Part shown: piece by piece, positions 45,416-56,577 of the stretch | Layout: each line of letters starts with the position of its first letter | How positions within the stretch are numbered: position 1 is the stretch's first letter | NCBI GenBank assembly: GCA_021234155.1 | Contig: JAJEKV010000046.1 | Coordinates: 5,711,012 to 5,775,011, forward strand | Source of the DNA: Isoetes taiwanensis | Taxonomy: Eukaryota; Streptophyta; Lycopodiopsida; Isoetales; Isoetaceae | Length of the DNA stretch: 64,000 nucleotides | Reading direction: 5' to 3' | Notes under the pieces: generated by a model | Told to the model about the DNA's origin: nothing | The model's database searches: none | What the model saw: only the letters and a program-made list of their open reading frames with translations | Program-made: the position numbers and the translations under genes

Positions 45416-47663
45416 TATTCTTAATGTACTCTACAAGTACAGTCAATGAAAAAAATTAACTGACAATGTACTCCAATGTATCCATCTGATAATGTACTCT
45501 GATTTATCATGTAAATGTACTCAATGTACTGTTGAAATGTACTGAATGTACTCTGAAATTCATTGTTCTGAAGTACAATCAATGTAAACAAAGCTAGCTG
45601 ATATTGTACTCTGCCCACTGATGAGTCATGAAGTATTCAATAATAACTCAAAATGTAATTTTGACAGCAACAATAGCAATGTATCTGTCAATTGCTACAC
45701 TATACAGTTCTCAATAACAAGTAATTAGCTACCTACATTACTGAGTTGATGTGCACATGAAATTAAAAGCTCTCATCTTTAAAAATAAGTAGTCTATTTG
45801 GCAGATTATACATGACTGAACCCACATTATCCAACTACAAAAACTATGTATCTAAATACTCAATGTAAATGCAAGCCTAAAACTTTCATGCAAAAAAGAA
45901 TCTAACTATTAAAATAAGAAAAGAAATTGTAATTCAAATGTACATGTACTAACCTTTTGTTGCAAGCAGTCCAAGTGCTACAGGCAAATTGCTATTCCAT
46001 GAGCAGTCAGGATCAACACATAAAATCTTTGTGCTAGCAAGATAGGATATAGACAATAAGGGTGTCTGCAGGGTGCCAGAACCACTGGATTCACACCAAA
46101 AGATTGCTCACAATATGTACATGAAGAAAAAGGCTGAACAATAATCTGATCTGCAAGAATTGTAGACTGGAGAGGAGGGGGCTGTAAAGTAAGGATCGAG
46201 GAATGTTCTAAAAAATCCCTGAGTTCCATAATTTTTTTGTCTCCTGCCTCAGCTGAGCTCATATCAACAGATGTAGCTTCAATCTTTACATCTACATGTT
46301 TCAATTTGGTGAGATTCATGTCAATATATTTTTGGAGCTCAGCCTGATCCTGCATTCTTGATTCCTTTTGCTCGATAGCATCCTCAACTTTTCATTTTAG
46401 GTGCTGAAATCTTATGGCACTTTCAGATGTTTGGTCCAGTTTTGATTGTTGATCCTCCAATGCTGCCATTTTTGCTTCAACATTCCTCTCTGCTTCCTGG
46501 ACCAACCTAATATAAACTGCTCTCTCCCCTTCCTTGTGCTTCAATGTATCAAGGATCTCTTGCCTTCTTTCCTTTAACTCAGTTAATTTCTTGCTTAAAG
46601 ATGTTTTCACATTAGATCTGCTGTCTAAGAAGTTACTGATAACTTCTAATTGCTCCTTTGTGTAACTCTTAGCTGAAGTTCTTGGGGCTTTTGCATTTGC
46701 ATTGCTAGATTTCACTGTCACCACCTCACTAGATAGATCAGAATCCTTTTGCTTCGATCTGGCCCATGCTTTGACATCTTCCCAGTCCACTTCTGCACCT
46801 TTCAGATGCAATGCAAATGCCCTTGCGAAGTACAGAGGGACATAGTGATTCATAACATCTTTTCTTCCAAAAGCAAATTCATACCATTTGCAGAATTCTT
46901 CTGTCCACTTCATATCAATTCTGTCATCCTTATAGCCATACCTGCTTGGTGCTTCATCACCCCATATCTCTCTTACCATAGCATCATACTGCTCGTAAAC
47001 ATCACAAAAATTCAGTTGTCTAAGCCGTCTTACAGAAAACCTGGTATCATCATCAGGAGGTAAAATTTCCCTTTTGGCATGCGAACTTGAAGCTTTCTTA
47101 TTTGCTGGAGGCTTTCCGGTCCTTGGAGACTTTCTTGAACCCTTGATTGGTGTCTTCTTTGGGGTCTTTGCCATGTTCACAGTACCTGCGAAATGAACAA
47201 AGCAACAAATTTGATTTCATAAGATAAATTTGCCCGAAATATTTGAAGATCAGACCTTAAACCAAACGCATTGGTTATATTCATGTTAAACCTACATCGA
47301 TTTAGCTTTAAAAATACCGCTTTTCGATTTTTAATCCATAGAACCAGTTCTGTTACTTCTTGAATTCATTTTCGGACTGAAATCACAGAAAATTAAAACT
47401 ACAAAATAAAGAAAACAAAACTTACAGGGCAGATCACACGGATATGCAGTGCTCCGAGCCGATTCAAACGTTCTAGCAGTGCCAATTCTCGGAAAACAAA
47501 CCAATGCGAGCTCCACTCGGTTAGCCAAGAAACAGGGGGAACAAAATGGAGGGAATTTTTGGTACACTCGAATAATGACATTTTCTTTAATGATGGCAAT
47601 TAAAAACTTGCTATAATTAAAATACATAACATAATATGTAATGTATTCGAATGACCCTTTTTT

Positions 47664-47688
47664 TTATCACCCTAGCGTGCTTATACCC
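47664..47688 (-). repeat. Right terminal repeat of outer transposon
   Basis: On the minus strand it reads GGGTATAAGCACGCTAGGGT, 17 or so of 21 positions matching the inner element's right end. AGCAC follows outside and would be the target duplicate; its partner was not found. Confidence 0.6.
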
Positions 47689-47689
47689 A

Positions 47690-48640
47690 GCACAGAAATC
47701 ATTTGAGGAGCACCGCTTTTTCGCTACAGGAATATCGTTCTCCCATGCAGCTACGCAATCGCCGGAATGAGTTATGCAAAGTTAGAGAAGCTCGTCAACA
47801 CATGAAATGGGCAGTATACCGAGGAGGAACATCAATTATCCTAGACCATTGGCCTTCTAATCCGTGGACAAGCTATATCTAGGATCTCTCAACGGCGCCA
47901 TATCATCGGAACAAATAGCTTTCATTTACTTTGGGCACTTGTCCTCAGCATGTATACATGTTAATATAGGCTTCTGCGATGGGGTTTTGTCCTCGAGTTC
48001 TTGTTTGGGCTTAGACCCCTCTTTCATGTACTGGTCCCATAACCCGATTATGTTTCCGTGGACGTTAAAAAAATCTTCTTCTTCTTCTTTCAAATTAAGA
48101 CGATTGTTTAATATATAACATGAAAAAGATGCCCAACATTAGTTCTGTGAGTCGTGTGACATACTGGTTATAGTAGTCAATGGAATCAACAGCTGGACTG
48201 CAAAGGCCAAGAAATTGCACCTGTACAACAAACTTGAACACAATCTTTTGATGAAGCACAACTTTGACCATTGTCATGGAGCTATTCCTTTTATCAAGAT
48301 TTATGTCTACACCCTCTTCCATGACTGGAATAATGGAATTAGATTTCCATAAACTTACCTTAAGAAATACCTACAAGTGCAGTGAATGCATGGAATTTCA
48401 TGGCACAGCACCAAGTAAGATAACTTGCCCTACTGACACCGTTTGAGGTAGTGCCCCTGTGACCAGAGCTAATATTCTCCATAAATCTCACACAATGACC
48501 CCTACCATTCTCTATGACTACCCATCTGCAATGACAAGCTCCAAATACTTCAGGAGGAAGAACGTGAAACAACGATCTCGTGGTCCTGCCAAATGAATTT
48601 ATAGTAAAGAGCAACCCTCTTCAAAATCCTTTTAGATGCC
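47690..48640. other. Flanking DNA with a LINE/SINE tail remnant at about 48034-48090
   Basis: No gene recognised. At 48034 the phrase GGTCCCATAACCCGATTATG, followed by TTTCCGTGGACG, TTAAAA and (TTC)n, is a mutated form of the LINE 3' hairpin tail seen at 2240-2307. The stem is lost. Confidence 0.5.
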
Positions 48641-48644
48641 ATTC

Positions 48645-48660
48645 AAAATCAAATGGCTCA
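48645..48660. repeat. L1 target-site duplication, left copy
   Basis: AAAATCAAATGGCTCA occurs here and at 50421-50436, just after a poly(A) run. The two copies delimit the L1 insertion. Confidence 0.88.
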
Positions 48661-50420
48661 GTCAGCTGGGCCCATAGTGCGGAGCATTTACCCCAATTCA
48701 GAAGAATGCCCGAGGCCAAGGAGAAAGTATCCAGCAAACTCTTCACATTCCGCAAATTCCTCTCTTCTATCACCAAGAAGAGGAAAGTGTCATTGGCGAA
48801 TTGGTTAATAATCTGCTGGCTACCATCCTGCATCCGAAGCCCATCCACCACCTCCTCCTCCACTGCAGCCAAAAACAACTGAGACAGTGCCTCCGCCACA
48901 ATCGTAAACAAAAACGACAGGATCACTATTGCCAAATCAGTACTTTGTAGCACTCATGTGTATACAGCATCTGCGATGTTAGCTCCTGAGGGTAAGATAC
49001 AGGCTTTGGATAAGATTGTTCGAAATTTTGTGTGGGGCGGGGATGATGAAGGGGTGGTTGTTAAAGTGGCTTGGTGGAAGTGTCTCCGCCCCCGGGAGGA
49101 TGGGGGCTTGGCCATTCTAGATTTGGCGCTGCATAGTAAGGTGTTGGTCTCCAAGTTTGTTTGGAGCACTCTGCAGGATGGAGCATCTTCTCCTGGTGCG
49201 GCGCTGTTGTTGCAGTCTCTTCGCCATTGTGTGGCGTTTGGGAAGCCGTCTGTGCATGTGGAGTTGCCCTGGGCACTGTTATATGGTCTTCGGCCTTTCC
49301 CACATGCATCCCCTTTTCTCACGGGGGTGTTGCGGGCTTGGGATCATATGCGTGCGCTCTTCCAGCTAGATTATGCCTCAGTTTATCACCACTCTTCTCC
49401 CTTTCTTGTGGGTTCCTCTACCCCCCAAGCAAGACTTGCCCTTGGTCACCATCGCATGCTCCGGACGCAGGCCCGTTGGAGGCGAAGTTGTCAGGCTCAC
49501 CTTGGAGGATTGGTATTGGGGTGGTCAGCCTAGCTTCGTGGGAATCTTTTCGAGCTCACTTTCGCCGAGGGGCGTTGGACCGCTATCCGGGAACAAGTGG
49601 GCGGGGAGTATTCCGCTACACATACCTATAGTTCCTCGGGATGATGTGGTGGTGCAGGTTTGGAAGGTTCATCCGATGTTGTTCTTCTTGTTTTGTGCGG
49701 TCTTGTTACCGGGTGTTGGCTATTCATGACACTCTGCCCCTTCCGTGCAAGTGGTCTCTGCAGCTTTAGGGTTCTCGATGGCGCCGGGTTTGGGCGTGGA
49801 CATGGAGCTCACTTCCCCACCGGGTTAGGGTGCTTCGTGGCGTGGTGCAATCTTTGTATCGGGGTGAATGCCCTTGTGAGTCGGGCTTTAGACCGGTGTG
49901 AGCCCTCTCGCCCTTTGTTGTGTCCTTCATCGTGAGACTGGGAGCATTGTGCGGTTTTATGCCCTCACTTGCGTGCCGCCTGGGATTGGGTCGGGGCTCG
50001 CTTTTAGGTAAGATTGACTAGCCGCCAGCCTCGCTTCATGTGTATCCTGGTGCTTGGCGCTCTTGCGGCAACAAACCTTGCATCCGTATGTGGCTTGGTT
50101 GGTGTGGCTGATTTGGAAGCGGCCGGCGGTTGTGGATCTTTCAGGGGATTCAAAGAAACTGCAGCCTCTCCTCCGGATTCTCGACTCGTATTTCAAAGCT
50201 TTCTGGTGTTCCCGGGATTAGTAGAGCGAAAGACTTCTTGGGTGTTGTAGATGGTGATGGTCGATTGTACAGCAGTAGAGTTGCAGTTTTTCTGTGAGTT
50301 TGTTGTGGAGTGTCGAGGTATCATTGCCTCTTTAGGGGCGCTTCGTCCTTCCTTCCTCCTCACTTGCTTTGTAATATTACCATTCTTTTAATATATTGAT
50401 GACACAGTTCTTCAAAAAAA
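48661..50420 (+). mobile_element. L1-type LINE insertion with 5' inversion (twin priming)
   Basis: The 5' part (48661 to about 48953) is inverted. Its minus strand encodes RT sequence FLFTIVAEALSQLF, QFANDTFLFL (a YADD-type box with the first Asp changed to Asn) and SGILLNWGKC. The remaining sequence (from about 48956) is in sense. It starts YTASAMLAPEGKIQALDKIV and RNFVWGG, which in plant L1 ORF2 lies downstream of the YADD region, and continues to a 3' UTR and poly(A) at 50414-50424. A 16-bp target duplication flanks the whole. This is the classical product of twin priming. ORF2 is truncated and frameshifted, so the copy is dead. Confidence 0.82.
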
Positions 50421-50436
50421 AAAATCAAATGGCTCA
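50421..50436. repeat. L1 target-site duplication, right copy
   Basis: AAAATCAAATGGCTCA follows the poly(A) run; the first As cannot be assigned uniquely to tail or duplicate. Confidence 0.88.
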
Positions 50437-51059
50437 TATACACCTATCCGATAAGAATGAAGCAGATTACTGCGCATCCAGCAAGTTGGCAAGCAACAGA
50501 AGCAAGAAAAAGAAAAATCCAGAGCTGGATCAAAGGTGACAACTTCAATATGAAACCAACTGTTTCTGAGGGCAGATTCACACCTTAGAGACGATGAGCT
50601 TTGCCATTGCACCTCGGCCCAGAAGAATCGGAGAAGCTAGAAGGGGGCAGAATGTCGTAAAACCCTGTTTCCTGCCCTAAAATAAATGTCTCATTATCTG
50701 CATGCAATTGAAAAATACATGGGACTAAGCCATTGGAAAATGTCACAAACATTGAAGTATATATGCACTCTAGATGTACGCATTAGTACATCCATTCAAA
50801 TACACCACTAAATCATTGCAAAACCACATTGAAAAGCATACAAGACTACAAAGGGAACCCCCTGTTATTATGCTAGAACACTGGCATCTCACACTTTAAA
50901 TGTGCTTGGACACTGTATACCATTACACCAAGGATTGCTACATTGCTATGCATATCTTTCAGTAGGTTTATTATTATTAAGGATGTTTCCTCAAAAGGCC
51001 TTCGAGATGGCTTTCTTATAATCTTACATAGTCATGAGCTTATTGTGTTCCTCATATTG

Positions 51060-51125
51060 AGTCCCACAGACCATTTGGTCTCCATGGACAAAAATAATTT
51101 AGTTCAAAAATTCAATTCAATTCTT
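51060..51125 (+). repeat. Isolated LINE/SINE 3' hairpin tail
   Basis: CAGACC-ATTT-GGTCTCCATGGACA, then an AT-rich stretch with TTCAA and TTC units. It is the same terminal module as LINEs A-D but with no LINE coding sequence upstream, so it may end a SINE or a severely truncated copy. Confidence 0.65.
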
Positions 51126-51169
51126 CTTCTGAGATTCTTAAAGTTGTAAAACTGCACTTAGATACATTC

Positions 51170-52700
51170 TCATTGGCTTCCAATATGTTGGTGGGCTGGC
51201 AAAAGTGTACGGCCTTATGGACATTGGACACTTCAATTTTGGCATGATCCATGGAAGCTTCTTACTAGGATAGGCCACTAAGCTACTTGGAATTCCGATT
51301 ATTGGTACAGAAGCAGCATGGGAAGAAATTATCGAGGGTTTGGAGAAATACCTGCTTTAGTGGTCAAATGCAAGGTTATCTCTTGTCCAAATCAGTTCGC
51401 AGCAGTATCCATGTTTATATGGCTTCCTTGCTGCTAGCCCCATTGGTCAAAGTACAAGAGCTCATTGCAATAGTCCAAAATTTCATATGGCTTGGCACCG
51501 AGTAGGATGTCATACTTGTTTCACCCTCTTGAGCTTTTTCCAAATGCTTTATTGACAGCATGGGATGCATCCAAACAGATGATGTGGCAACGTCCTTCTA
51601 TCCATGGTTTACCAATTGCGTGGTGGTGGCCTGATACGACATTTTTATTATCGTGCCCCAAGCAAATGGGCAAAAGCATCTAGACATTGAGGTTTCACCC
51701 TCTATATGTGATAATTAGATGCCACTTCCCCAAGATTTATTCGAGTGGTCCCCCATGACCCCCAAACCATATCAATTCCTCCCCCTCTAAAAATGCTCGC
51801 CCTCCCTCCCCCTCGAGCATATGGGACTTACATCATTCGCCCATGAGACTATTTTTATTTTTGATGCTCCCATGGAGACTTGAACTCGAGACTTGGCTCT
51901 AATACTATTTGATACGACATCTTATCTATCGTGCCCCAACCAACTAGGCAAAAGCATCTAGACATTGAGGTTTGACCCTCTATATATGATCATTATATAC
52001 AGGTGCCATCTCTCCAAGACTTACTCGAGTGGTCCTCCATGGGTCCCAAGTCATACCATGGGTGCCATTGCCGCCAAACCTCTTAGCACCTTCTCTTGAA
52101 GCATCAGTTCATCCCCTTATGTAAGACGGTGAGTCTAACTAGTGTCATCTCTATTCAAGCATGGTATGAAGGTAGTTGCCTCTTGTCATCGCTTGCGTTT
52201 CAAGCAAAATTCTTACTCGTATGTTGGGATGTAATTGTATGGAAGAAGGTAGCAGAGGAGTTGCCTCTTATAGTGAACTTCGTATTATGGAAATGGTGTT
52301 GTAGGGTTGTCACGAGGATATTCATGAAGGCAAACACTTTGTCAACTCCATATATCTTCTCCTCTTAGCTCCACAGCCTCTCTCACTGCTAAATGAATGG
52401 CAATGGCAGATCCCCGAACCCATGTGGGCTCATACATGGCGCTGGCTTTGGGATAAGCTGCTCCATCCTAGAGTTTCCTATTTTGTGGCACATTTTACGT
52501 AGATGTTTTGTGTCTAAATGCCTTGAGACATTGCTATGATCATATTTTTGCAATATGCCCGATTTACATTTTAGATGCCGTAACACTTAAGCATTGCCTC
52601 CATTCTTGTCTAGAAGCACAATGCATAGCCAATTTGTTCTTTTGGCATCCTACCCAAGGGCATGGGCTTTAACTGCGTAGAATACATTTCATCTAGCATT
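51170..52700 (+). pseudogene. Older L1 ORF2 relic, split by a TRIM
   Basis: Plant L1 ORF2 fragments in order are KKLSRVWRNTCFSGQMQGYL and SIHVYMASLLLAPLVKVQEL then IVQNFIWLG (51300-51500), LFPNALLTAWDASKQMMWQRP (about 51530), then after the TRIM LWDKLLHPRVSYF (about 52445) and a zf-RVT-like end CLHSCLEAQCIANLFFW (about 52600). Frameshifts are frequent. It belongs to the same broad type as the twin-primed L1 but is more decayed. Confidence 0.6.
51632..52058 (-). mobile_element. TRIM (miniature LTR retrotransposon), 427 bp
   Basis: Two direct repeats of 143 and 149 bp (51632-51774 and 51910-52058), both TG...CA, flank 135 bp. On the minus strand, two bases after the right-hand LTR, TAGTATTAGAGCCA matches the initiator-tRNA-Met primer-binding site TGGTATCAGAGC with two transition changes. 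A polypurine run (AGAGGGGGAGGAAT) lies directly before the other LTR. Size, LTR length and the PBS/PPT layout are those of TRIM elements, which encode no protein. The flanking five bases (TGGCC, TGGGT) are not a clear duplication. It is inserted in an L1 relic. Confidence 0.75.
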
Positions 52701-53470
52701 TAGGGCTGCATATTTTTCAAGCTATTTATTAATCTGCTCGTAGTGTTACTATTGGAGTCCAAGCTAAGATATTGATGGCTTATATAAGTCTTCCTCTCTC
52801 CAGAAAGAAATGTAGTCACTTCAAATTTAATCTCATTAGTCTCCTACGCTGGAGTAAGTACATAACACTTCAGTCTTGTGTCTGAAGCTTTTTCTTGTGC
52901 TTACATAGATAGATGATCATGTACATCTTCTAATGTTTACTTTTGATTAATAAACTCTGTTTTGTCCACCAAAGGACAAAAAGAAAAGGGAACCAACTTG
53001 TTCTATATCTTCTCTTGGTGAAAAGGGTTTCTTGGCCTCAAGGACAAAAGCATCTGTTTTGCAATGGTTTACAAATTGTTCGGGAAGTAAGTTTCTCTAT
53101 ATGGTTTTTTAGAGCAAGAAACCATTGATTTTTTGGGTTGAAAACTATGTCAAATTTGTACGGTCTGTATTCCACCTAGATGGACTGCCAGCATTTTTCT
53201 TGGCAATGGAGGTGCAGGTTTGGGCGGATCGTAGCATCCATCCCAGGGTTTATGGAGTTGTTATTTTGATAAGTCGTTATGCACTTTGTCTGGTGTCAGT
53301 GAGGTTTTTTGTGTTTGTTTTGCAATGGAGGTCCGCCCAAGCCTGCGCTTGTTCCCTGCTATGCTTTGTTATGGTTTTAGCTGGAGATGGCGATTCCTTT
53401 ACCCGATAAGAAGGGTGCAACAGTTTGGCTTTATGTAGTGCAAAGATTGTACTGATTTTTGAGGATTTGG
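52701..53470. other. No gene recognised
   Basis: Frames such as 53125-53409 are hydrophobic and unrecognised. No repeat or motif supports an annotation. Confidence 0.4.
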
Positions 53471-53476
53471 TAGTGT

Positions 53477-53737
53477 TTGGGATATTTTGCTTTGGAAGAA
53501 TCTCCTGTGCATGCTGTGGAAATTGCTAGGCCAGTTTACCCTGTTAGCATTGGTTTCGCTGAGCTGCCTTCCACTGAGCCTTTTGATATTTCCAATCCCC
53601 TAGAACAAAATTTTAATTTCCCTGTGTATGTTATTCCAAAGCTAGATGTGCACACATTAGAGATTGAAGAACTATTGAATGTGGATGATTCTGTGACAGA
53701 TTGTCTGCTTTTGTTAGCCAACTATACGATACGATGA
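53477..53737 (+). other. Unassigned open frame of 86 codons
   Basis: The translation includes PVYPVSIGFAELPSTEPFDI and LDVHTLEIEELLNVDDSVTD, with ordinary amino-acid composition, so it may be real coding sequence. A second open frame of 47 codons starts at 53750 (MDVGERRPSVSQAI, then KARALLHRNMRKYGML). I recognise neither. They could be exons of one transposon-derived gene. Confidence 0.3.
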
Positions 53738-53894
53738 GCGGTCCTTAGTATGGATGTCGGCGAAAGAAGGCCGTCTGTCAGTCAGGCCATAATTACGAGG
53801 GCAGCCCTTAGTAAAGCTAGAGCTCTCCTGCACAGGAACATGAGGAAGTATGGCATGTTGTGGCGCCCTCGCATGAATGGGCACCTGAACTGAT

Positions 53895-55260
53895 TTGAGA
53901 ACACAATTTGATTTTGTTGTTGTGTGTTAAGTTTTATGTTTAATTTGATGTTTTGAACCCGTAAAATGTGGTGGCGAGGTGATGATGCCACCACAATTTG
54001 GTGATCCTTTTGAACTTGTGGTGTCGAAGTGATTCAACGCCACCACATTGGATGGGCTTGGATGGGAAATTCATGTGTATTTTTTTGCAAGTGTAGCTGG
54101 ATCATGACAAGGTGGGTGTTTGGATCGATATGATTTCTATTTTCAGCTCGCTAGTAGTACTTGGATTCGATTCTCAAGGAGCTTGTTCAGGTTCCTACGT
54201 TTTACCTTACTGACTATAAGCATTACTTGTATTCTATCATTATAATACAAAACAGTCACGCTAATACTGTAGTCACATTATTAGATAGTTGGATAATGTT
54301 TTTGTTTATAAAGACAATGGTTAACCATTATGCATTCATTGAATGGGATTATTTTTTTGAGCGTAAATTTATACCATTGGTATTCCATTTTTAGGCTTTC
54401 CATCATAAAATGGAACATTTCTTATTGGTCCGGAGTAGGGTTTAGGCATAAAGTAGGGTTTAGGCATAAAACAACTAGGTCATGGAATACGATTTTTAGA
54501 GTAATCACCATTTATTCTAAGATAAGATATGCATGTAATAGACATCGAATATAAGTAATAATAATAATAATTAAGTATTGATTAAATAAGATAAGATAAC
54601 AAAGTGGACATGGTTAGTAATTCGTAAAAAACATTATATTTATTCTTGCAGGTAGAAATTGATCATTGATAATTAAATTAAGGAAGCTATTGAAGGATTG
54701 GCTCATAGAGCATCTACTCTATTGCATTTTTGTTGTTGTAGATGAGAATGTGGCTATGCATTTAAAAAAAGAGGGGGTGGGGGGTGGGGGGTGTGGCACT
54801 ACCTCACATATCCTTTACTTTTGAGTTAGCCAAAATGAATTTCCACAAACAAGCAACAAAAGCCAAGGTCCTAGAACATAAGGCCCCGCAAAAATTGCCA
54901 AAAAAGATGCTAAATAGTTGCTACGTTAAATCAAATATATATTCTTAAGCCAATAATCAAGAATAGTCCTTTAAGTATGCCTAGGATTTTTCCTTGCTAG
55001 AAATGCTCTTGCATTCTACCATGTCTTAACAAATCTAAGTATACACAGGAATATAGCTTGGATTTCCATGTGTATTGCAATTTTAGCATGGTTGGGTAAA
55101 ATGTTACACACGCTTTTATTTTGTCTATAGTACTTGCTCTTCAAACGCAACGTATGGACAAAATATAACTATAAAATAACACCGCTTTTATAATTGTGAA
55201 GTAGAGACGTATTTTCATAGGGAATGCCAACTTAGCATAAGGCGTGTGATACAACTAAAC
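53895..55260. other. Noncoding stretch with a G-run at about 54770-54795
   Basis: Runs of five, six and six G separated by single T residues give some G-quadruplex potential. A short direct repeat GTAGGGTTTAGGCATAAA occurs twice near 54434-54470. Nothing else was found. Confidence 0.5.
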
Positions 55261-55265
55261 AAAAC

Positions 55266-55482
55266 AAACCATTTCCATTTGCTAACGCTAAAGCCAAGTG
55301 GGGTCAAGAAACATGCAAGAATTGGCTTGCATTCTTGGCAAACCATTTCCATTTGCTAACGCTAAAGCCAAGTGAGTTCAAGAAGCATGCAAGAATTGGC
55401 TTTCATTCTTGGCAAACCATTTCCATTTACTAACGCTAAAGCCAAATGTGGTCAAGAAACATGTGGCTTGTATTCTTGGCCT
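55266..55482. repeat. Three tandem copies of a 74-bp unit
   Basis: Units start AAACCATTTCCATTTGCTAA at 55266 and 55340, with the third (ATTTACTAA) at 55414. All contain CGCTAAAGCCAA and end in CATTCTTGGC or similar; the third is slightly shorter. Confidence 0.93.
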
Positions 55483-55716
55483 GTTTGTTTGCTTTGAAAT
55501 TTACCTCTTAAAAATAGGTAAGTTTACCTACGCAGAGGTTCTTTGGTTTAAGATCATGGAACCAAAAGGGGAGCTGCTAGCTGCAATATGGGGGCTTGAG
55601 GGAGAAGGATTATTGAGTAGCAACTTACACAAGGCAATTTTGGACCCCCCAATAAATAGAAATAGAAATATGCATTCACAATCCCATAAAGGACCAAAGA
55701 TATTGTTGCAAGGAGT

Positions 55717-55816
55717 ATCATTACAATTCCTTTAGTAAATAAAGAATGAAAAGTTGATCTTCTAATATCATTACAATTCTTGTAGTAAATAAAGAATGAA
55801 AAGGTGATCTTCTAAT
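55717..55816. repeat. 50-bp tandem duplication
   Basis: ATCATTACAATTCCTTTAGT... at 55717 is repeated at 55767 with three or four changes. Confidence 0.92.
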
Positions 55817-56577
55817 GCTTCTTAGATACTTTGTTGCTTCTTGGTTACCTCTTTGTTTTACTTTTTTTTTTTGTTATGCTAGTTTAAGGGAGTATAATCT
55901 TGAAACATAAGCCGGGAAGAAGTTTGGATTTGAAACACATAGAAAGGAAAAGAAACAAACAGAGTAGTTAATAAGAGTCCACACATGGCGTTGTTCCAAT
56001 GCTACATGGCTCTCAATTTTGTAGACTTTGTGGTTGACACAACACGTCATGCCTAGGATTTTTAAATTGATACGAGAATGTGAGATTTGACTAGGCTATG
56101 TGATGGTCAAATTTTCCTTACATAATAGTCATGGATATGTATGTACAATTCAATTTTTGAACACTCTAGATAAAAAGAAGACAACTTGTTATTCTTCTAT
56201 TATATATTCTCTTTGTCAAAAGATCAAGTTCATGAAAACAGCTGGTCACGGAATGGGACCTTTAGATATTTTCCACTTATTTTCAGGTAGATGCGATAGG
56301 CAATGATATTGAGTAAGTCCTATATCTGCATGCAAGGCTAGGAATCCTTGACATGCAAAGAGTCCAATAAGTTTATGTTCTTGGCTGTTATTTATAGGAA
56401 GCAATATTATACTTTATAAACAGAGACTGGAAGAATATCACCGGACTCCACAGGCATTGAGATTGCCCATATAGACAACGAATCTGGCTATGCACACAAC
56501 GTCTCGAATGAATATACAAATCCCCTGCTTTGGAAGCAGCCAAAATGAATCTGCACAAAGAATTGGAGAGGGAAGAA

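Larger units (their letters stand above)
42192..47180 (-). pseudogene. Outer gene B: coiled-coil/RING-like/Ulp1/HAD-like transposon protein
   Basis: Exon 1 (47180-45954) starts MNMAKTPKKTPIKGSRKSPR, a basic tail, then WYEFAFGRKDVMNHYVPLYF and a long coiled coil (TELKERRQEILDTLKHKEGE). One in-frame TGA lies at about 46392. A RING-like finger follows: CTYC-x12-CRHPYCLYP, then, after a one-base shift, CVDPDC. Middle exons include an acidic VEETKVEE repeat (44550-44266). The Ulp1 signature is split: IEDPMHH then VIIVLDKAKN (about 43690-43600) supplies the His region, and QQGDLASCGLYVMAYMQAF (about 43345-43290) the catalytic Cys. Exon 43188-43062 (WFDAEYAQSRRH) joins in phase to 42838-42192. That last exon encodes FYCRPTMKAMLQYASFHWDL and AIWSTLPLDII, like FCP1/NIF HAD phosphatases but without a DxDxT motif seen. 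Function is unknown. Confidence 0.68.
29777..47688. mobile_element. Outer two-gene DNA transposon, left end lost
   Basis: The element carries a plus-strand DDE transposase (29777-30920 plus 40691-41356) and a convergent minus-strand RING/Ulp1/HAD-like gene (47180-42192). Its right end at 47664-47688 reads, on the minus strand, GGGTATAAGCACG then AGGGTGAT. This is a diverged form of the terminal repeat of the inner copy. No matching left repeat was found upstream of 29777, where a LINE fragment lies. The nested copy at 30921-40685 is excluded from its own sequence. The gene arrangement is the mirror image of the inner copy. Confidence 0.7.
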
